From Syntrophomonas sp. DTU019 (GTDB lineage: Bacteria > Bacillota > Syntrophomonadia > Syntrophomonadales > Syntrophomonadaceae): a stretch of 64,000 nt of DNA. The position numbers were made by a program, and so were the translations under genes. The stretch lies in the NCBI GenBank assembly GCA_913757435.1, contig CAJYDM010000002.1, positions 186,001-250,000 of the forward strand. The letters are read 5' to 3'. This document shows positions 1 through 9,123 of this stretch, piece by piece; position 1 is the first letter of the stretch; the number at the start of each line of letters is the position of its first letter. The notes beneath the pieces were generated by a model that did no database searches, was not told the origin of the DNA, and saw nothing but the letters and a program-made list of their open reading frames with translations.

Positions 1-1927
1 CACCGGGGATGATCTCCACGAAGGCACCGAAATCCATGATGCGTTTAACTGTTCCCATATAGGTCTTGCCCACTTCAACTTCAGCGATGATGGACTCAAT
101 CAAGGTCTTGGCCTTTTGTGCAGCCTCACCGTCAGTGGCCATGATGTATAGGGTACCGTCGTCTTCAATGTCGATCTTGCATCCGGTCTCATCTACGATT
201 TTGTGTATTACTTTGCCCCCTGGGCCGATCACCTCACGGATTTTGTCAGTGGGGATCATCATCTTGGTCAGGCGCGGAGCATAGGGAGAAAGCTCCTTGT
301 TGGGCTCAGAGATCGCTTCCATCATCTTGCCCATAATAAACATACGGCCTTCTCTGGCCTGTGCCATGGCTGCCTCCACGATCTCCCGGCTCACCCCGCT
401 GATCTTGATATCCATTTGCAGGGCGGTCACACCGACTTCGGTGCCGGCCAGTTTGAAGTCCATGTCGCCTAAAGCGTCCTCAATGCCTTGAATATCACTT
501 AATATGGCGAATTTATCCTCGACTTTGACCAAACCCATAGCGATTCCGGAAACCGGGCGCTTGATGGGCACCCCGGCATGCATCAGGGAAATGGTGCTGC
601 CACACACACTGCCCATGGAACTGGAGCCATTGGATTCCAAGACCTCGGACACTACGCGAATGGTATAGGGAAATTCGCTCTCCGGGGGGATGACTGCCAA
701 CAACGCGCGTTCCGCTAGGGCACCATGCCCAATCTCTCTGCGGCCCGGGCCGCGCATCGGTCTTACTTCACCGACGCTGAACGGCGGGAAGTTGTAGTGA
801 TGGATGTAGCGCTTGGTATCTTCGATGCCCAGCCCGTCCAGGCGCTGTTCCTCGCTCATGCCGCCCAGGGTGGTCACTGACAGCACCTGGGTCTGACCGC
901 GGGTAAATAAACCGGAGCCATGCGGTCTGGGCAGGAAGCCCACTTCACAGCTGACCGGCCTGATCTCATTCAAGGTGCGCCCGTCTACCCGTTCTCCATC
1001 CTCCAGGGCCATTTTGCGCACGATTTCTTTCATCATGGCATCGACTATTGAGCCCACCTGTTTGATTTGTTCCGGGTAGATCTCAGCGAAATGTTCGATA
1101 ATACTGTCGTTAGCCTTGTCCATATCGACTTCGCGGGCCTTCTTGTCCGGGTTCCGCACCGCCTGATTGAGCAACTCGTAGGAGTAGGCTCGTACTGCTG
1201 CTTCCAGTTCTTCGTCCACCTTGGGGGCGATGACCTCCATTTTGGGCTGAGCCAGGGCGGCAATAATAGGCTCCTGAAAGGCTACGATTTTCTTAATCTC
1301 CTCATGGGCGAAGAAAATAGCATCGATCATGGTCTGTTCAGGCACCTCATTGGCGCTGCCCTCTACCATCATAATGGCCTCTTTGGTTCCCGCCACCGCC
1401 ATATGCAGATCTGATTGGCGGGACTGTTCCACCGTGGGATTGATAACCAGTTGCCCGTCGACCAGGCCTACAATTACCGCAGCCAGAGGGCCATTAAAGG
1501 GGATGTTGGAGATGCTCACGGCGAGTGAGGCTCCAATTATAGCAGTAACATCTGGGGTGTTGTCCTTGTCTACCGACATCACCGTGGCTACTATATGAAT
1601 GTCGTTTTTGAACCCTTTGGGGAACAAGGGGCGTATAGGCCGGTCGATCTGGCGAGCCGATAAGGTGGCCAGTTCAGTGGCACGGCCTTCGCGCTTGATG
1701 AACCCGCCCGGGATCTTGCCGGCGGCGTATTGCTTTTCTTCATAGTCTACTGTGAGGGGGAAGAAATCAATGCCTTCGCGGGGCTCTTTTGAGGCTGTGG
1801 CCGTAACCAATACAACGGTGTCACCGTACCTTACTAAAGCTGCGCCATTAGCCTGTTTGGCTACCTGCCCGATCTCCACGATCAGGGGCCGGCCTGCAAT
1901 TTCGGTTGTATATCTGTTGACGATAAT
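1..1927 (-). CDS. pnp: Polyribonucleotide nucleotidyltransferase (PNPase), 3' end beyond the window
   Basis: PNPase degrades RNA 3' to 5' by phosphorolysis. About 642 codons are present: two RNase PH-like units, a KH domain and the beginning of an S1 domain ([15 protein letters not shown] at the very edge), so roughly the last 60 to 90 residues lie outside. The conserved N-terminus ([20 protein letters not shown]) is intact, but no ATG, GTG or TTG exists in frame between it and the upstream stop at 1949-1951. A strong AGGAGG (1933-1938) is followed five bases later by ATT (1925-1927) and eight bases later by ATC, so I place the start at ATT. It lies downstream of rpsO, the usual rpsO-pnp pair. 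Identity is certain; the start is inferred. Confidence 0.93.
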   Translation of the reverse strand, partial: MIVNRYTTEIAGRPLIVEIGQVAKQANGAALVRYGDTVVLVTATASKEPREGIDFFPLTVDYEEKQYAAGKIPGGFIKREGRATELATLSARQIDRPIRPLFPKGFKNDIHIVATVMSVDKDNTPDVTAIIGASLAVSISNIPFNGPLAAVIVGLVDGQLVINPTVEQSRQSDLHMAVAGTKEAIMMVEGSANEVPEQTMIDAIFFAHEEIKKIVAFQEPIIAALAQPKMEVIAPKVDEELEAAVRAYSYELLNQAVRNPDKKAREVDMDKANDSIIEHFAEIYPEQIKQVGSIVDAMMKEIVRKMALEDGERVDGRTLNEIRPVSCEVGFLPRPHGSGLFTRGQTQVLSVTTLGGMSEEQRLDGLGIEDTKRYIHHYNFPPFSVGEVRPMRGPGRREIGHGALAERALLAVIPPESEFPYTIRVVSEVLESNGSSSMGSVCGSTISLMHAGVPIKRPVSGIAMGLVKVEDKFAILSDIQGIEDALGDMDFKLAGTEVGVTALQMDIKISGVSREIVEAAMAQAREGRMFIMGKMMEAISEPNKELSPYAPRLTKMMIPTDKIREVIGPGGKVIHKIVDETGCKIDIEDDGTLYIMATDGEAAQKAKTLIESIIAEVEVGKTYMGTVKRIMDFGAFVEIIPG

Positions 1928-1964
1928 CTTTTCCTCCTTCCTAATATGCTAAGCATATATAGTG

Positions 1965-1986
1965 AAAGAGCGGCATGCCGCTCTTT
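1965..1986 (-). terminator. Perfect palindrome between rpsO and pnp (partial terminator or processing stem)
   Basis: A perfect 22-base palindrome (AAAGAG, GGCATGCC core, CTCTTT) overlaps the rpsO stop codon. It is followed on the transcribed strand by CACTATATATG rather than a clean U-run, so as a terminator it would be leaky. A second small stem (ATATGC, loop TAA, GCATAT, 1945-1959) follows, just before the pnp ribosome-binding site. In other bacteria the rpsO-pnp junction carries a partial terminator and RNase processing stems; that role here is inferred. Confidence 0.55.
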
Positions 1987-2254
1987 ATCTGCGTAAACCC
2001 AACCGGGTAACGATGGCACGATACCGGTCAAAATTCTTGTTCTTCAGATAGTCCAATAAAGACCGCCTCTGGCCAACCATCTTAAGCAGTCCGCGGCGGG
2101 AGTGGAAATCCTTTTTATTGGCCTTGAGATGTTCATTCAGGTAGTTGATACGCTCGGTCAGAATAGCAATCTGCACTTCCGGGGAGCCGGTATCGCTCTC
2201 ATGCACCTGAAAGGTCTTGATCAGTTCCTGTTTTCTTTCCGGTGATAGTGACAC
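1985..2254 (-). CDS. rpsO: 30S ribosomal protein S15
   Basis: S15 binds 16S rRNA at the central-domain three-way junction and is a primary binder in 30S assembly. The protein ends with [20 protein letters not shown] and LGLRR, typical of S15. Two in-frame GTG codons exist. The first (2261-2263) abuts the Shine-Dalgarno sequence with no spacer. The second (2252-2254) lies eight bases after AGGAGG and gives [11 protein letters not shown] and exactly 89 residues, the usual family length, so I chose it. The gene has its own strong promoter inside the end of ribF and a long structured leader, and precedes pnp. Confidence 0.96.
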   Translation of the reverse strand: MSLSPERKQELIKTFQVHESDTGSPEVQIAILTERINYLNEHLKANKKDFHSRRGLLKMVGQRRSLLDYLKNKNFDRYRAIVTRLGLRR

Positions 2255-2263
2255 GTGTTTCAC

Positions 2264-2440
2264 CTCCTTTTTTGCCTAAATCGCCATAAACCAAGCACAG
2301 CGTCGGTGGCTCGCCGCCCTAGCCTATGGTTCTGTCTCACTATAAATGGAATTGCGGCCTGGAGGTGCTGGACCTCGCTTAGGCTCATATAATGAATTAT
2401 TCCAGTGAGATGCTGTATTTATACCTATGCTTTGATAGCC
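2264..2440 (-). promoter_or_regulatory. Structured rpsO 5' leader, candidate S15 autoregulatory RNA
   Basis: This is the untranslated stretch of about 180 bases between the promoter and rpsO. A long-range helix pairs 2399-2409 with 2336-2341 plus 2348-2352 (11 pairs interrupted by a six-base bulge). Inside it, 2381-2384 pairs with 2357-2360, capped by a hairpin 2372-2376/2362-2366 with a five-base loop. Nearer the gene, CCATA/TATGG (2284-2288 and 2325-2329) closes a GC-rich domain. S15 is known to repress its own mRNA through several unrelated leader structures in different phyla. Ligand binding here is inference from position and folding only. Confidence 0.55.
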
Positions 2441-2447
2441 AAGGTAA

Positions 2448-2476
2448 ATTGTAGCACAGTGAATTTAGATTGTAAA
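2448..2476 (-). promoter_or_regulatory. Sigma-A promoter of rpsO
   Basis: The transcribed strand has TTTACA (2471-2476), a 17-base spacer and TACAAT (2448-2453), with TGC immediately before the -10 box, which fits an extended -10 element. The -35 box lies just inside the 3' end of ribF and the -10 just after it. Transcription would start near 2441 and give a leader of about 190 bases before the chosen rpsO start. Confidence 0.75.
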
Positions 2477-3424
2477 CGCCAGACCGCTAGCATGGAAGGA
2501 CTTCAAGGTCTGTGCCGCCCTGTCCCGGTCCAGCCCGATCTGTTTGACCAGAGCTTCAATGCCCTCAAACTTCTGTTCATCGCGTAGCCGGGCGGTGAAA
2601 TAAAGCCGGAGCGTTTTGCCGTAGAGATCCCTCTCATAATCAATCAGGTGGGCCTCAATGGAAACCGGATATTCTGGATGAAAGGTGGGTTTGCTGCCGA
2701 TGTTGACCACCGCTTTGACCACCTCAGTTCCTATCCGGGCCCAGGCTGCATACACCCCTTTGCCCGGTATGACCAGATCCGGAGCAACTCCCAGGTTGGC
2801 GGTAGGGAAACCGATCTGCCGCCCCCTTTTCTCACCTTCGATCACCAACCCTTCCACCTTGGGTAAATAGCCCAGGAGCTGAGCCGCGTATTCGATGTCA
2901 CCAGCTTCAATGGCCTGGCGCACCAGCGTGCTGGATATGACCTCGCTGCCCTCTTTCACCGGTGGGATGACATGGACCTCAAACCCATACTGTTTGCCGA
3001 AGCTCTCCAGCATTTCCGGGGTGCCGGCGCCTTTAAAGCCAAAGGAGTAGTTGAAACCCACGAAGACCGCTTTTACCGCCAGTCGTTCAACTAAAATGCC
3101 CGCCGCAAACTGCTCCGGGGTCAAACGGGCAATTTCCGTGGAAAAGGAGTTGTATATCAACAGGTCCAGCCCCAGAGCCTCCAATAACTCTGATCTCATC
3201 TCCGGGGTGGCCAGCAGTTTTAATTCTCTATGGGGGAAAAGGACTTTGATCGGATGGGGTTCAAAGATAAAGGCCGCAGCAGTGCCATCATTATTCCGGG
3301 CGGCTCTTATCACATTGTTCATCAATTGCTGGTGACCGCGGTGCAGGCCGTCAAAATTGCCCAAGGCCAAATATAGCGGCCGGCCGTCACTTTTGTAATT
3401 ATCAATTTCTCTTACTATCTGCAT
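2465..3424 (-). CDS. ribF: Bifunctional riboflavin kinase / FAD synthetase
   Basis: RibF phosphorylates riboflavin to FMN and adenylates FMN to FAD. The N-terminal nucleotidyltransferase half carries GNFDGLHRGHQ, the HxGH-type signature. The C-terminal flavokinase half carries GRQIGFPTANL. Length is 319 residues, usual for the family. The frame can be extended upstream to a TTG overlapping the truB stop, but the ATG at 3422-3424 has a GGAAGGG sequence nine bases ahead and gives the expected N-terminus MQIVREIDNY. It follows truB by 26 bases, the common truB-ribF arrangement, and its 3' end carries the rpsO promoter. Confidence 0.95.
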   Translation of the reverse strand: MQIVREIDNYKSDGRPLYLALGNFDGLHRGHQQLMNNVIRAARNNDGTAAAFIFEPHPIKVLFPHRELKLLATPEMRSELLEALGLDLLIYNSFSTEIARLTPEQFAAGILVERLAVKAVFVGFNYSFGFKGAGTPEMLESFGKQYGFEVHVIPPVKEGSEVISSTLVRQAIEAGDIEYAAQLLGYLPKVEGLVIEGEKRGRQIGFPTANLGVAPDLVIPGKGVYAAWARIGTEVVKAVVNIGSKPTFHPEYPVSIEAHLIDYERDLYGKTLRLYFTARLRDEQKFEGIEALVKQIGLDRDRAAQTLKSFHASGLAFTI

Positions 3425-3450
3425 AACCCAAATCCCTTCCGGCCACGATT

Positions 3451-4353
3451 TCAATGGAACACGCGCAATGGTATCAAGCGGGGCTCACCATTATCGGCTT
3501 CAATCCGTCCGATGCCGGCAAGTTCACCCTGACGGTTGTGAATGCGCAGCTGCGGGATGTTTTCACGGTAATCCACCGGCAGGCTTCTGCCGTGCCATAG
3601 AGAGGTCTCTTCCTGTTCGCTGCGCAGCCGATATACCGGCCAGTCGCTCAAGGGGTAGTCCAGCGGCAAAAGCGCCTCCTGCAAATCCGCTGCACCTGAC
3701 AGCAAGGCTTCTAAAGCCAATGCCGCTTCAATTCTAAAAGGCCCGTCCTCAAGACGGCGAAGTCGGTTCATATAGGCTCCAGTACCCAGTCTCTCACCGA
3801 TATCGCGGCACAGGCTGCGTATGTAGGTGCCTGGTGAGCACAGTATATCCAGGGTCATCTCCGGCAGCGGCCCCTTGTAGCTGATCTCCACAAGGGTGAG
3901 ACGGTATATGTGCACCTGCCGGGGAGGCCGCTCCACCACCTGTCCCTTCCGGGCCAAATCGTAGAGACGCTGGCCTTGATGGTGCAAAGCCGAATACATC
4001 GGGGGAACCTGTTCTATCAGGCCGGTAAATCCCTGTATTATTGACTCCAGCCGGTCCATATCAAAATCGCTCCTGCCCGTCAGGGTCACCTCACCCCAGG
4101 CATCCTCGGTATCTGAGACCCCTCCCAGGCACATCCCGGCCTGGTAGCGTTTGCGGTTTTTCTCCATCACACTGATGATGCGGGTGGCATTGCCCACTGC
4201 TACCGGCAGAACCCCGGTGGCCATAGGATCCAGCGTGCCCAGGTGGCCGATTTTGCTCTTTTTGGGGAGCAGTCTTTTAAGGCGCCTTAATACATCGGTG
4301 GAGGTCATTTTCGCAGGTTTATCGATATTCAAGAACCCATGCAAACTCAGCAC
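3451..4353 (-). CDS. truB: tRNA pseudouridine(55) synthase
   Basis: TruB makes pseudouridine 55 in the T-loop of tRNAs. The catalytic motif GHLGTLDPMATGVLP is present near residue 37, with the nucleophilic Asp in TLDP, and a C-terminal RNA-binding (PUA-like) part completes 300 residues. The GTG start overlaps the nrnA stop by seven bases, suggesting translational coupling; its Shine-Dalgarno sequence (AAGGA) is close and a few residues of uncertainty remain. It lies within the nusA-infB-rbfA-nrnA-truB-ribF order. Confidence 0.95.
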   Translation of the reverse strand: MLSLHGFLNIDKPAKMTSTDVLRRLKRLLPKKSKIGHLGTLDPMATGVLPVAVGNATRIISVMEKNRKRYQAGMCLGGVSDTEDAWGEVTLTGRSDFDMDRLESIIQGFTGLIEQVPPMYSALHHQGQRLYDLARKGQVVERPPRQVHIYRLTLVEISYKGPLPEMTLDILCSPGTYIRSLCRDIGERLGTGAYMNRLRRLEDGPFRIEAALALEALLSGAADLQEALLPLDYPLSDWPVYRLRSEQEETSLWHGRSLPVDYRENIPQLRIHNRQGELAGIGRIEADNGEPRLIPLRVFH

Positions 4354-5309
4354 ACATCCTTAACCACTGCCAGTACCTGGGCTACTGCTTCCTCCAGGCT
4401 GCCGTTGATACTGGCTCCTGCAGCCAGGCGATGGCCCCCTCCGCCTAACCCACGTGCCAGACTGGCCACATCTATCCGGCCCCGGGAACGAAAACCCACT
4501 TTCACCTGCCCGGGAGCCACCTCTCTGAATAAAAGTCCCACTTCCACCCCGCTTATCATGCGGGCGTAGTTGATAATCCCTTCAGGGTGATAATCCAGGG
4601 CATCGGCCTGCTGGGCCTCCGCCAGGCTGATGCACATCCACGCCACCTGGCCGTTTTCACTTAAGTGCAGATGCTGCAGGGCAAATCTTAACAGCATAAC
4701 TTCCTGCAACGGTTTGGATTCAAACAGGTGGTTGCGGGCCAGTTCTACACTGGCACCGCTTCGCAGCAAATCTGCAGCTATCTCCATGGTGAGGCTGGTG
4801 GTATTGCTGTTCAAAAAGCGCCCGGTATCCATGATGATACCAACATAGAGACAGTTGGCCACCTCTGCGGTGATAGCTAGGGACATTTTTTTCAATAGCC
4901 GATACACGATTTCAGCACTGGCTGCGGCCTCTGTATCCACGAAATTGTAGTCTCCGAAAAGACTGTTGCCGAGGTGATGGTCGATGTTGATTACTTTTGC
5001 CGCTCCCTGAAGAGCCTCTCGAACAGACTGATCGACCCGGCATTGATCAGAGCAGTCCAGCCACACCGCAGTAAAACCGCTAGATTCCACTTTGTGAGGC
5101 TCTTTGATGTCCTCCCAGTGAGGCAGGTAATGGTATATTACCGGCACCGGGTTTTCCAGTATCATCTCCACCTTTTTGCCAAGTGCACGCAGGGCGCAGG
5201 CCATCCCCAGCATGGAGCCGATGCAGTCCCCATCAGGTATGGCATGCCCCACCAAGACTAGTTCATTATCCTGCAGCAGTTGGCTGGCTATGTCTTCGAG
5301 ACTGTTCAT
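4347..5309 (-). CDS. nrnA: DHH-family phosphoesterase, oligoribonuclease / pAp phosphatase (NrnA type)
   Basis: NrnA-type enzymes degrade oligoribonucleotides to mononucleotides and dephosphorylate 3'-phosphoadenosine 5'-phosphate. The DHH domain shows HAIPDGDCIGS near residue 22, a DCSDQ motif, and the eponymous INIDHHLGN. The C-terminal DHHA1 domain ends with the glycine-rich GGGGHRLAAGA. These are the metal and substrate motifs of the family, and the 320-residue length is typical. The ATG at 5307-5309 overlaps the rbfA TGA by one base (TGATG), preferred over the GTG one codon upstream. It sits between rbfA and truB as in many Firmicutes. Confidence 0.94.
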   Translation of the reverse strand: MNSLEDIASQLLQDNELVLVGHAIPDGDCIGSMLGMACALRALGKKVEMILENPVPVIYHYLPHWEDIKEPHKVESSGFTAVWLDCSDQCRVDQSVREALQGAAKVINIDHHLGNSLFGDYNFVDTEAAASAEIVYRLLKKMSLAITAEVANCLYVGIIMDTGRFLNSNTTSLTMEIAADLLRSGASVELARNHLFESKPLQEVMLLRFALQHLHLSENGQVAWMCISLAEAQQADALDYHPEGIINYARMISGVEVGLLFREVAPGQVKVGFRSRGRIDVASLARGLGGGGHRLAAGASINGSLEEAVAQVLAVVKDVC

Positions 5310-5677
5310 CACTCTTTCCTGCTGCCCTCTTCCTGTTTAATCTCATCCAGTAAGGAAGAGATGCGGATGCCGTGTTCAATGGACTTGTCCAGTCGGAATT
5401 CCAACTCCGGAGCATGGCGCAGCTGTATCCCCTGGGCCAATTCGGTACGCACAAAACCTTTAGCCTTTTCCAGGACCTTCATGATCTCCTGTTGTTTCTC
5501 TGCACCGCCCAGAATACTGATATTGATCCGGGCATGACCCAAATCGGGGCTGACATCAACCCGGGTGACCGACACCGTCGAAAAATCCACCCGGGGGTCC
5601 TTGATCTGATCCCGCAGAATCTGGGCCAAAACTCGCTGTATTTCTACTGACATTCTCTCCTGGCGTCGTTTGCTCAT
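5309..5677 (-). CDS. rbfA: Ribosome-binding factor A
   Basis: RbfA is a small KH-type factor that binds the immature 30S subunit near 16S helix 1 and assists late maturation. The sequence MSKRRQERMSVEIQRVLAQI followed by DPRVDFSTVSVTRVDVSPDL is the classic family pattern; 122 residues is the expected length. It follows infB by 39 bases and overlaps nrnA, so it probably belongs to the nusA-infB transcript. Confidence 0.96.
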   Translation of the reverse strand: MSKRRQERMSVEIQRVLAQILRDQIKDPRVDFSTVSVTRVDVSPDLGHARINISILGGAEKQQEIMKVLEKAKGFVRTELAQGIQLRHAPELEFRLDKSIEHGIRISSLLDEIKQEEGSRKE

Positions 5678-5716
5678 AACATTACCCCCTGTAATGGCAC
5701 TCCCTCAGCTTAGTTC

Positions 5717-8515
5717 TTATAATTCACGGGGTATTTCTTCGATGGTAAATGCCTCAATGACATCGCCTTCTTTGATATCGTTGAAATCTTTGATGCCCAT
5801 GCCGCATTCGTATCCTTCGGCCACCTCTTTAACATCGTCTTTAAATCGTTTTAAAGAGGACAGTTTGCCTTCGTAAATGATGACCCCATCGCGCAATACA
5901 CGCATCTCGGCATTGCGCAGGAATTTGCCCTCATTGACATAGCATCCCGCGATGGTGCCGATATTGGGCACCTTAAAGGTTGCCCGGACTGCGGCCCGGC
6001 CCAGGAATTTCTCCCGGTATTCCGGTTCCAAAAGACCCGCCATGGCCTTTTTGACCTCATCTATGGCCTCGTATATGACCCGGTAGAGGCGCACGTCGAT
6101 CTGCTCATCCTCCGCGTATTTGCGGGCTTTGGAGTCAGGACGCACATTGAAACCGATGATGATGGCATCCGAAGTCGAGGCCAGCATGACGTCGCTTTCG
6201 GTAATGGCTCCCACTCCGGAATGCAGAACAGTGACTTTGACCTCATCGGTGCTGAGCCTCAATAATGAGCCCGATAGAGCCTCCACCGAGCCCTGCACAT
6301 CGCCTTTGATTATAAGGCGCAGTTCTTTCAGCTCGTGTTCCTGGATGTGCTTGAAGAAATCATCCAGGGAGACCCGGCTGCTCTGGCGCTGTTCTTCGAT
6401 CTTCTTCTCGGTTAAACGCAGGCCGATCACTTCTTTGGCCACTTTCTCATCGCACACCTGCACCCGTCCCCCGGCTTCAGGGGGTTCAGACCACCCGGTG
6501 ATCTCCACTGGCATGGAGGGATATGCCAATTCCACCCGCTCGCCGCGATGATTGTTCATAGCCCTCACCTTGCACAGGCTGCTGCCACTCAATATATAAT
6601 CACCGATTTTCAGAGTACCTTTTTGCACCAGGACAGTAGCCACCGGTCCCCGGCCTTTGTCCAGTTTGCTCTCGATTACTACCCCTTCTGCGGCCCGGTC
6701 AGGATTTGACTTAATATCATGCATCTCTGCCACCAGTAACACCATTTCCAGGAGGTTGTCGATGCCCTCCCCGGTCTTGGCCGAAATGGGTACAAAGATG
6801 GTGTCTCCGCCCCATTCCTCGGGAACGATGCTGTATTCGGTGAGCTGCTGCATGACCCGATCCGGATTGGCACCGCTCTTATCAATCTTATTGACCGCCA
6901 CTAAGAAAGGCACCCCTGCGGCCCGAATGTGATTTATGGCTTCAACCGTCTGCGGCATAACACCATCATCGGCTGCCACCACCAGGATGACAAGGTCGGT
7001 CAGGTTGGCACCCCGAGCGCGCATGGCTGTAAATGCCTCGTGGCCGGGGGTATCGATAAAGGTGACCCGGTTGTTGTTGACTTTGACCTGATATGCCCCG
7101 ATATGCTGGGTGATGCCTCCGGCCTCTCCGGAGACCACATCAGAGTGGCGGATTCTATCCAACAGTGAGGTTTTGCCGTGGTCGACATGACCCATAACAG
7201 TGACTACCGGTGGGCGTGACACCAGGCTCTCTTCACTGTCAACAATCTCTTCCAAAATCTTCTCTTCCTCCGACACTGCCTTTTCCACCCTGACCTCATA
7301 GAGGCTGGCCAGGATTTCGGCAGTTTCGAAATCTATAGGCTGGTTGATGGAGGCCATTACCCCCAGCTCCATGAGCCGTTTTACAATGTCCGCCGAACTG
7401 CGCCGCAGCTGGTCAGCCAGTTCTCTGACCGTGATGGGGGCTTCGATGGTAATAACCTCCGGCGGCGGCAGAATGATCTCTTCCTTTTTACGTTTATGCT
7501 TGGTTTTCTTCTGCGGTCGGCTGTAATCCCGTTTGGGCTGATTTTGCCCAAAGCGGTTGTCGCCGGCTTTTTTAGCCGGGGCCTGGCCTGGTTTCGATGC
7601 AGTCCCGGGCTTGCCCCCCCGGGGAGCGCCTTTATCGCCATCCGTGGCCACCTTTTTGGGCCATGGTGCGGCAGCAGGCCGATTGCCCGCTTCCTGCGGC
7701 CGCGGCTGGTTGAAGCGGTCCCGCGCCTGTGGCGCGGACTGGGGCCGATTATGCGAAGGGTGTCCGTCCTGCGGTCTGCCGCCCTGACCCTGTGGCGGAC
7801 GTCCGCCTGATGGCCGCGATCTCGGGGCTTGGCCCGGTGGCTGCGACTGGGGGCGCTGCCCCTGTCCCTGCTGCTGCGACCTGCCAGCCTGGGGCTGAGG
7901 ACGACCTCCCTGGGGCTGACTCTGCCGAGGACGCTGCCCTTGCGGCTGCGGCCTGCCGCCCTGAGCCTGCCCTTGGGACTGGGGGCGGCCGCCTTGGGTT
8001 TGGGGAATGCCTCCCTGAGGCTGCTGCGGCCTGCCCTGAGTCTGTGGCTGAGTTTGCGGACGAGCGCCTTGCTCCTGCCCCTGGGCCTGGGGACGCGCGC
8101 CCGGCTGAACAGGACGGTCAGTCTTTGCTTGGCCCTGCCTGGCTGCCGGCCTATCCTCATTTCTGGGGGTGGGCTGTGGTTGGGCTCCGCCTGCACTGCC
8201 GGCTCCAGGGGGACGCCAGGTTTGGGGAGCACGTTCGGGCTGGGAAGACGGCTCTGGTGGCTGTTTTGGAGCAGCGCCGCGAGAGGGCTGTGGGGCGACA
8301 TCGCCTTTGGTTTTCGGTGGTGCCGGATCGCTCTGCGATCTGGTTTTGCCTTTTTCCGCTTCGGTCAGTTGTTTCCTAACCCAACTGGCCTGAGAATCCT
8401 CCACAGTGCTCATGTGGTTCTTCACATCCAGCCCCATTTTTTGGAGAATATCGACCATTTCTTTACTGGACTTACCCAGTTCTTTTGCTATTTCATGCAC
8501 TCTTATTTTGGCCAT
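5717..8515 (-). CDS. infB: Translation initiation factor IF-2
   Basis: IF-2 is the GTPase that brings initiator tRNA to the 30S subunit and promotes subunit joining. The 932 residues contain an N-terminal IF2_N module (1-52), a long disordered Gln/Gly/Pro/Arg-rich segment (about 58-340), a second IF2_N module (about 356-408), the G domain with GHVDHGKT (442-449), DTPGHEA and NKID, and the C-terminal domains ending in [12 protein letters not shown]. The start overlaps the ylxQ end by 13 bases with GGGGGTGG as a binding site. The linker is longer and more biased than the rest of the protein; the catalytic part looks ordinary. Confidence 0.97.
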   Translation of the reverse strand: MAKIRVHEIAKELGKSSKEMVDILQKMGLDVKNHMSTVEDSQASWVRKQLTEAEKGKTRSQSDPAPPKTKGDVAPQPSRGAAPKQPPEPSSQPERAPQTWRPPGAGSAGGAQPQPTPRNEDRPAARQGQAKTDRPVQPGARPQAQGQEQGARPQTQPQTQGRPQQPQGGIPQTQGGRPQSQGQAQGGRPQPQGQRPRQSQPQGGRPQPQAGRSQQQGQGQRPQSQPPGQAPRSRPSGGRPPQGQGGRPQDGHPSHNRPQSAPQARDRFNQPRPQEAGNRPAAAPWPKKVATDGDKGAPRGGKPGTASKPGQAPAKKAGDNRFGQNQPKRDYSRPQKKTKHKRKKEEIILPPPEVITIEAPITVRELADQLRRSSADIVKRLMELGVMASINQPIDFETAEILASLYEVRVEKAVSEEEKILEEIVDSEESLVSRPPVVTVMGHVDHGKTSLLDRIRHSDVVSGEAGGITQHIGAYQVKVNNNRVTFIDTPGHEAFTAMRARGANLTDLVILVVAADDGVMPQTVEAINHIRAAGVPFLVAVNKIDKSGANPDRVMQQLTEYSIVPEEWGGDTIFVPISAKTGEGIDNLLEMVLLVAEMHDIKSNPDRAAEGVVIESKLDKGRGPVATVLVQKGTLKIGDYILSGSSLCKVRAMNNHRGERVELAYPSMPVEITGWSEPPEAGGRVQVCDEKVAKEVIGLRLTEKKIEEQRQSSRVSLDDFFKHIQEHELKELRLIIKGDVQGSVEALSGSLLRLSTDEVKVTVLHSGVGAITESDVMLASTSDAIIIGFNVRPDSKARKYAEDEQIDVRLYRVIYEAIDEVKKAMAGLLEPEYREKFLGRAAVRATFKVPNIGTIAGCYVNEGKFLRNAEMRVLRDGVIIYEGKLSSLKRFKDDVKEVAEGYECGMGIKDFNDIKEGDVIEAFTIEEIPREL
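7496..8344 (-). repeat. Low-complexity Q/G/P/R-rich coding repeat within infB
   Basis: This part of infB encodes IF-2 residues about 58-340, built from imperfect GGRPQPQ-, QGQ- and PQSQ-like units. The DNA is GC-rich and repetitive, which explains the long spurious reading frames on the opposite strand. IF-2 linkers are often disordered, so this is probably a flexible tether; length variation between strains is likely by slippage or recombination. Confidence 0.7.
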
Positions 8516-8844
8516 TCAACCACCCCCGTCGTATTTGGCTCATCTCCCGCAGCATAGACTTTCATTATTTGCCTGGCTATGCCTTCCTCATTCACTGTAA
8601 CAGCTACCCGGTAGGCCTTCCCTACTGCGTTGCCGAGGCGATACTTGTCGCCCGCAACCAGATAGGGGATGTGCTGCTTCTCACACCAGGCTACCAGGGA
8701 CTCCCGGGTTTTTTCCGCTATATCCTCACTTATAATCAATAAACAGGCTCTATTCCGAAGCAGACTATTCTTTACTGCCACCGCCCCCGATGAAACCGCT
8801 CCCGATCTCATCGCCAGGCCGAGCAGATTGTATAATTTGAGCAA
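8503..8844 (-). CDS. L7Ae-family ribosomal-like protein (YlxQ)
   Basis: A 113-residue member of the L7Ae/L30e/S12e family, whose members bind kink-turn RNA. The family pattern is visible in LLGLAMRSGAVSSG, LLIISEDIAEKT and the late LGNAVGKAYRVAVTV. It corresponds to YlxQ of Bacillus, always found between ylxR and infB; its exact target is not established. A TTG start with GTGAGGTA just ahead is used, and the 3' end overlaps the infB start by 13 bases, implying coupled translation. Confidence 0.9.
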   Translation of the reverse strand: MLKLYNLLGLAMRSGAVSSGAVAVKNSLLRNRACLLIISEDIAEKTRESLVAWCEKQHIPYLVAGDKYRLGNAVGKAYRVAVTVNEEGIARQIMKVYAAGDEPNTTGVVEWPK

Positions 8845-8856
8845 TACCTCACATCC

Positions 8857-9123
8857 TTACGAATTCATCCCTGCTATCTGGCTTTCGATGCTGGCCAGAA
8901 CCTCCGCGGGGATATCATGTTCCAGGGCCTTTTGGATGCTTTTTGATTTCACCGCTTTATTGAAGCACTGCAGGTTGGGACACACATAGGCTCCACGCCC
9001 GGCCTTTTTGCCGGTGGTATCCATAAAAATCTCACCTTCCGGCGACCTCACGATGCGGATCAGTTCCTTTTTTATTTTCATCTCCCGGCACCCCACACAC
9101 ATGCGTAGGGGGGGTTTACGCAT
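8857..9123 (-). CDS. rnpM: YlxR-family RNA-binding protein (RnpM)
   Basis: An 88-residue YlxR-family protein: RMCVGCREMKIKKELIRIVR near the N-terminus, then GRGAYVCPNLQCFNKAVKS, the family signature GRGAY(V/I)C. The frame continues upstream inside nusA, but the ATG at 9121-9123 overlaps the nusA TAA (ATGCGTAA), matches the family N-terminus and avoids a 116-base overlap. The family has been linked to RNase P RNA binding in Bacillus (name RnpM); that role is transferred, not seen here. Cys residues in CVGC and CPNLQC could coordinate metal, but this is unproven. Confidence 0.92.
   Translation of the reverse strand: MRKPPLRMCVGCREMKIKKELIRIVRSPEGEIFMDTTGKKAGRGAYVCPNLQCFNKAVKSKSIQKALEHDIPAEVLASIESQIAGMNS

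Noticed and set aside
7729-8557. Several long + strand frames opposite infB
   Set aside because: They result from the repetitive GC-rich Q/G/P/R linker of IF-2 and encode low-complexity peptides without family resemblance.
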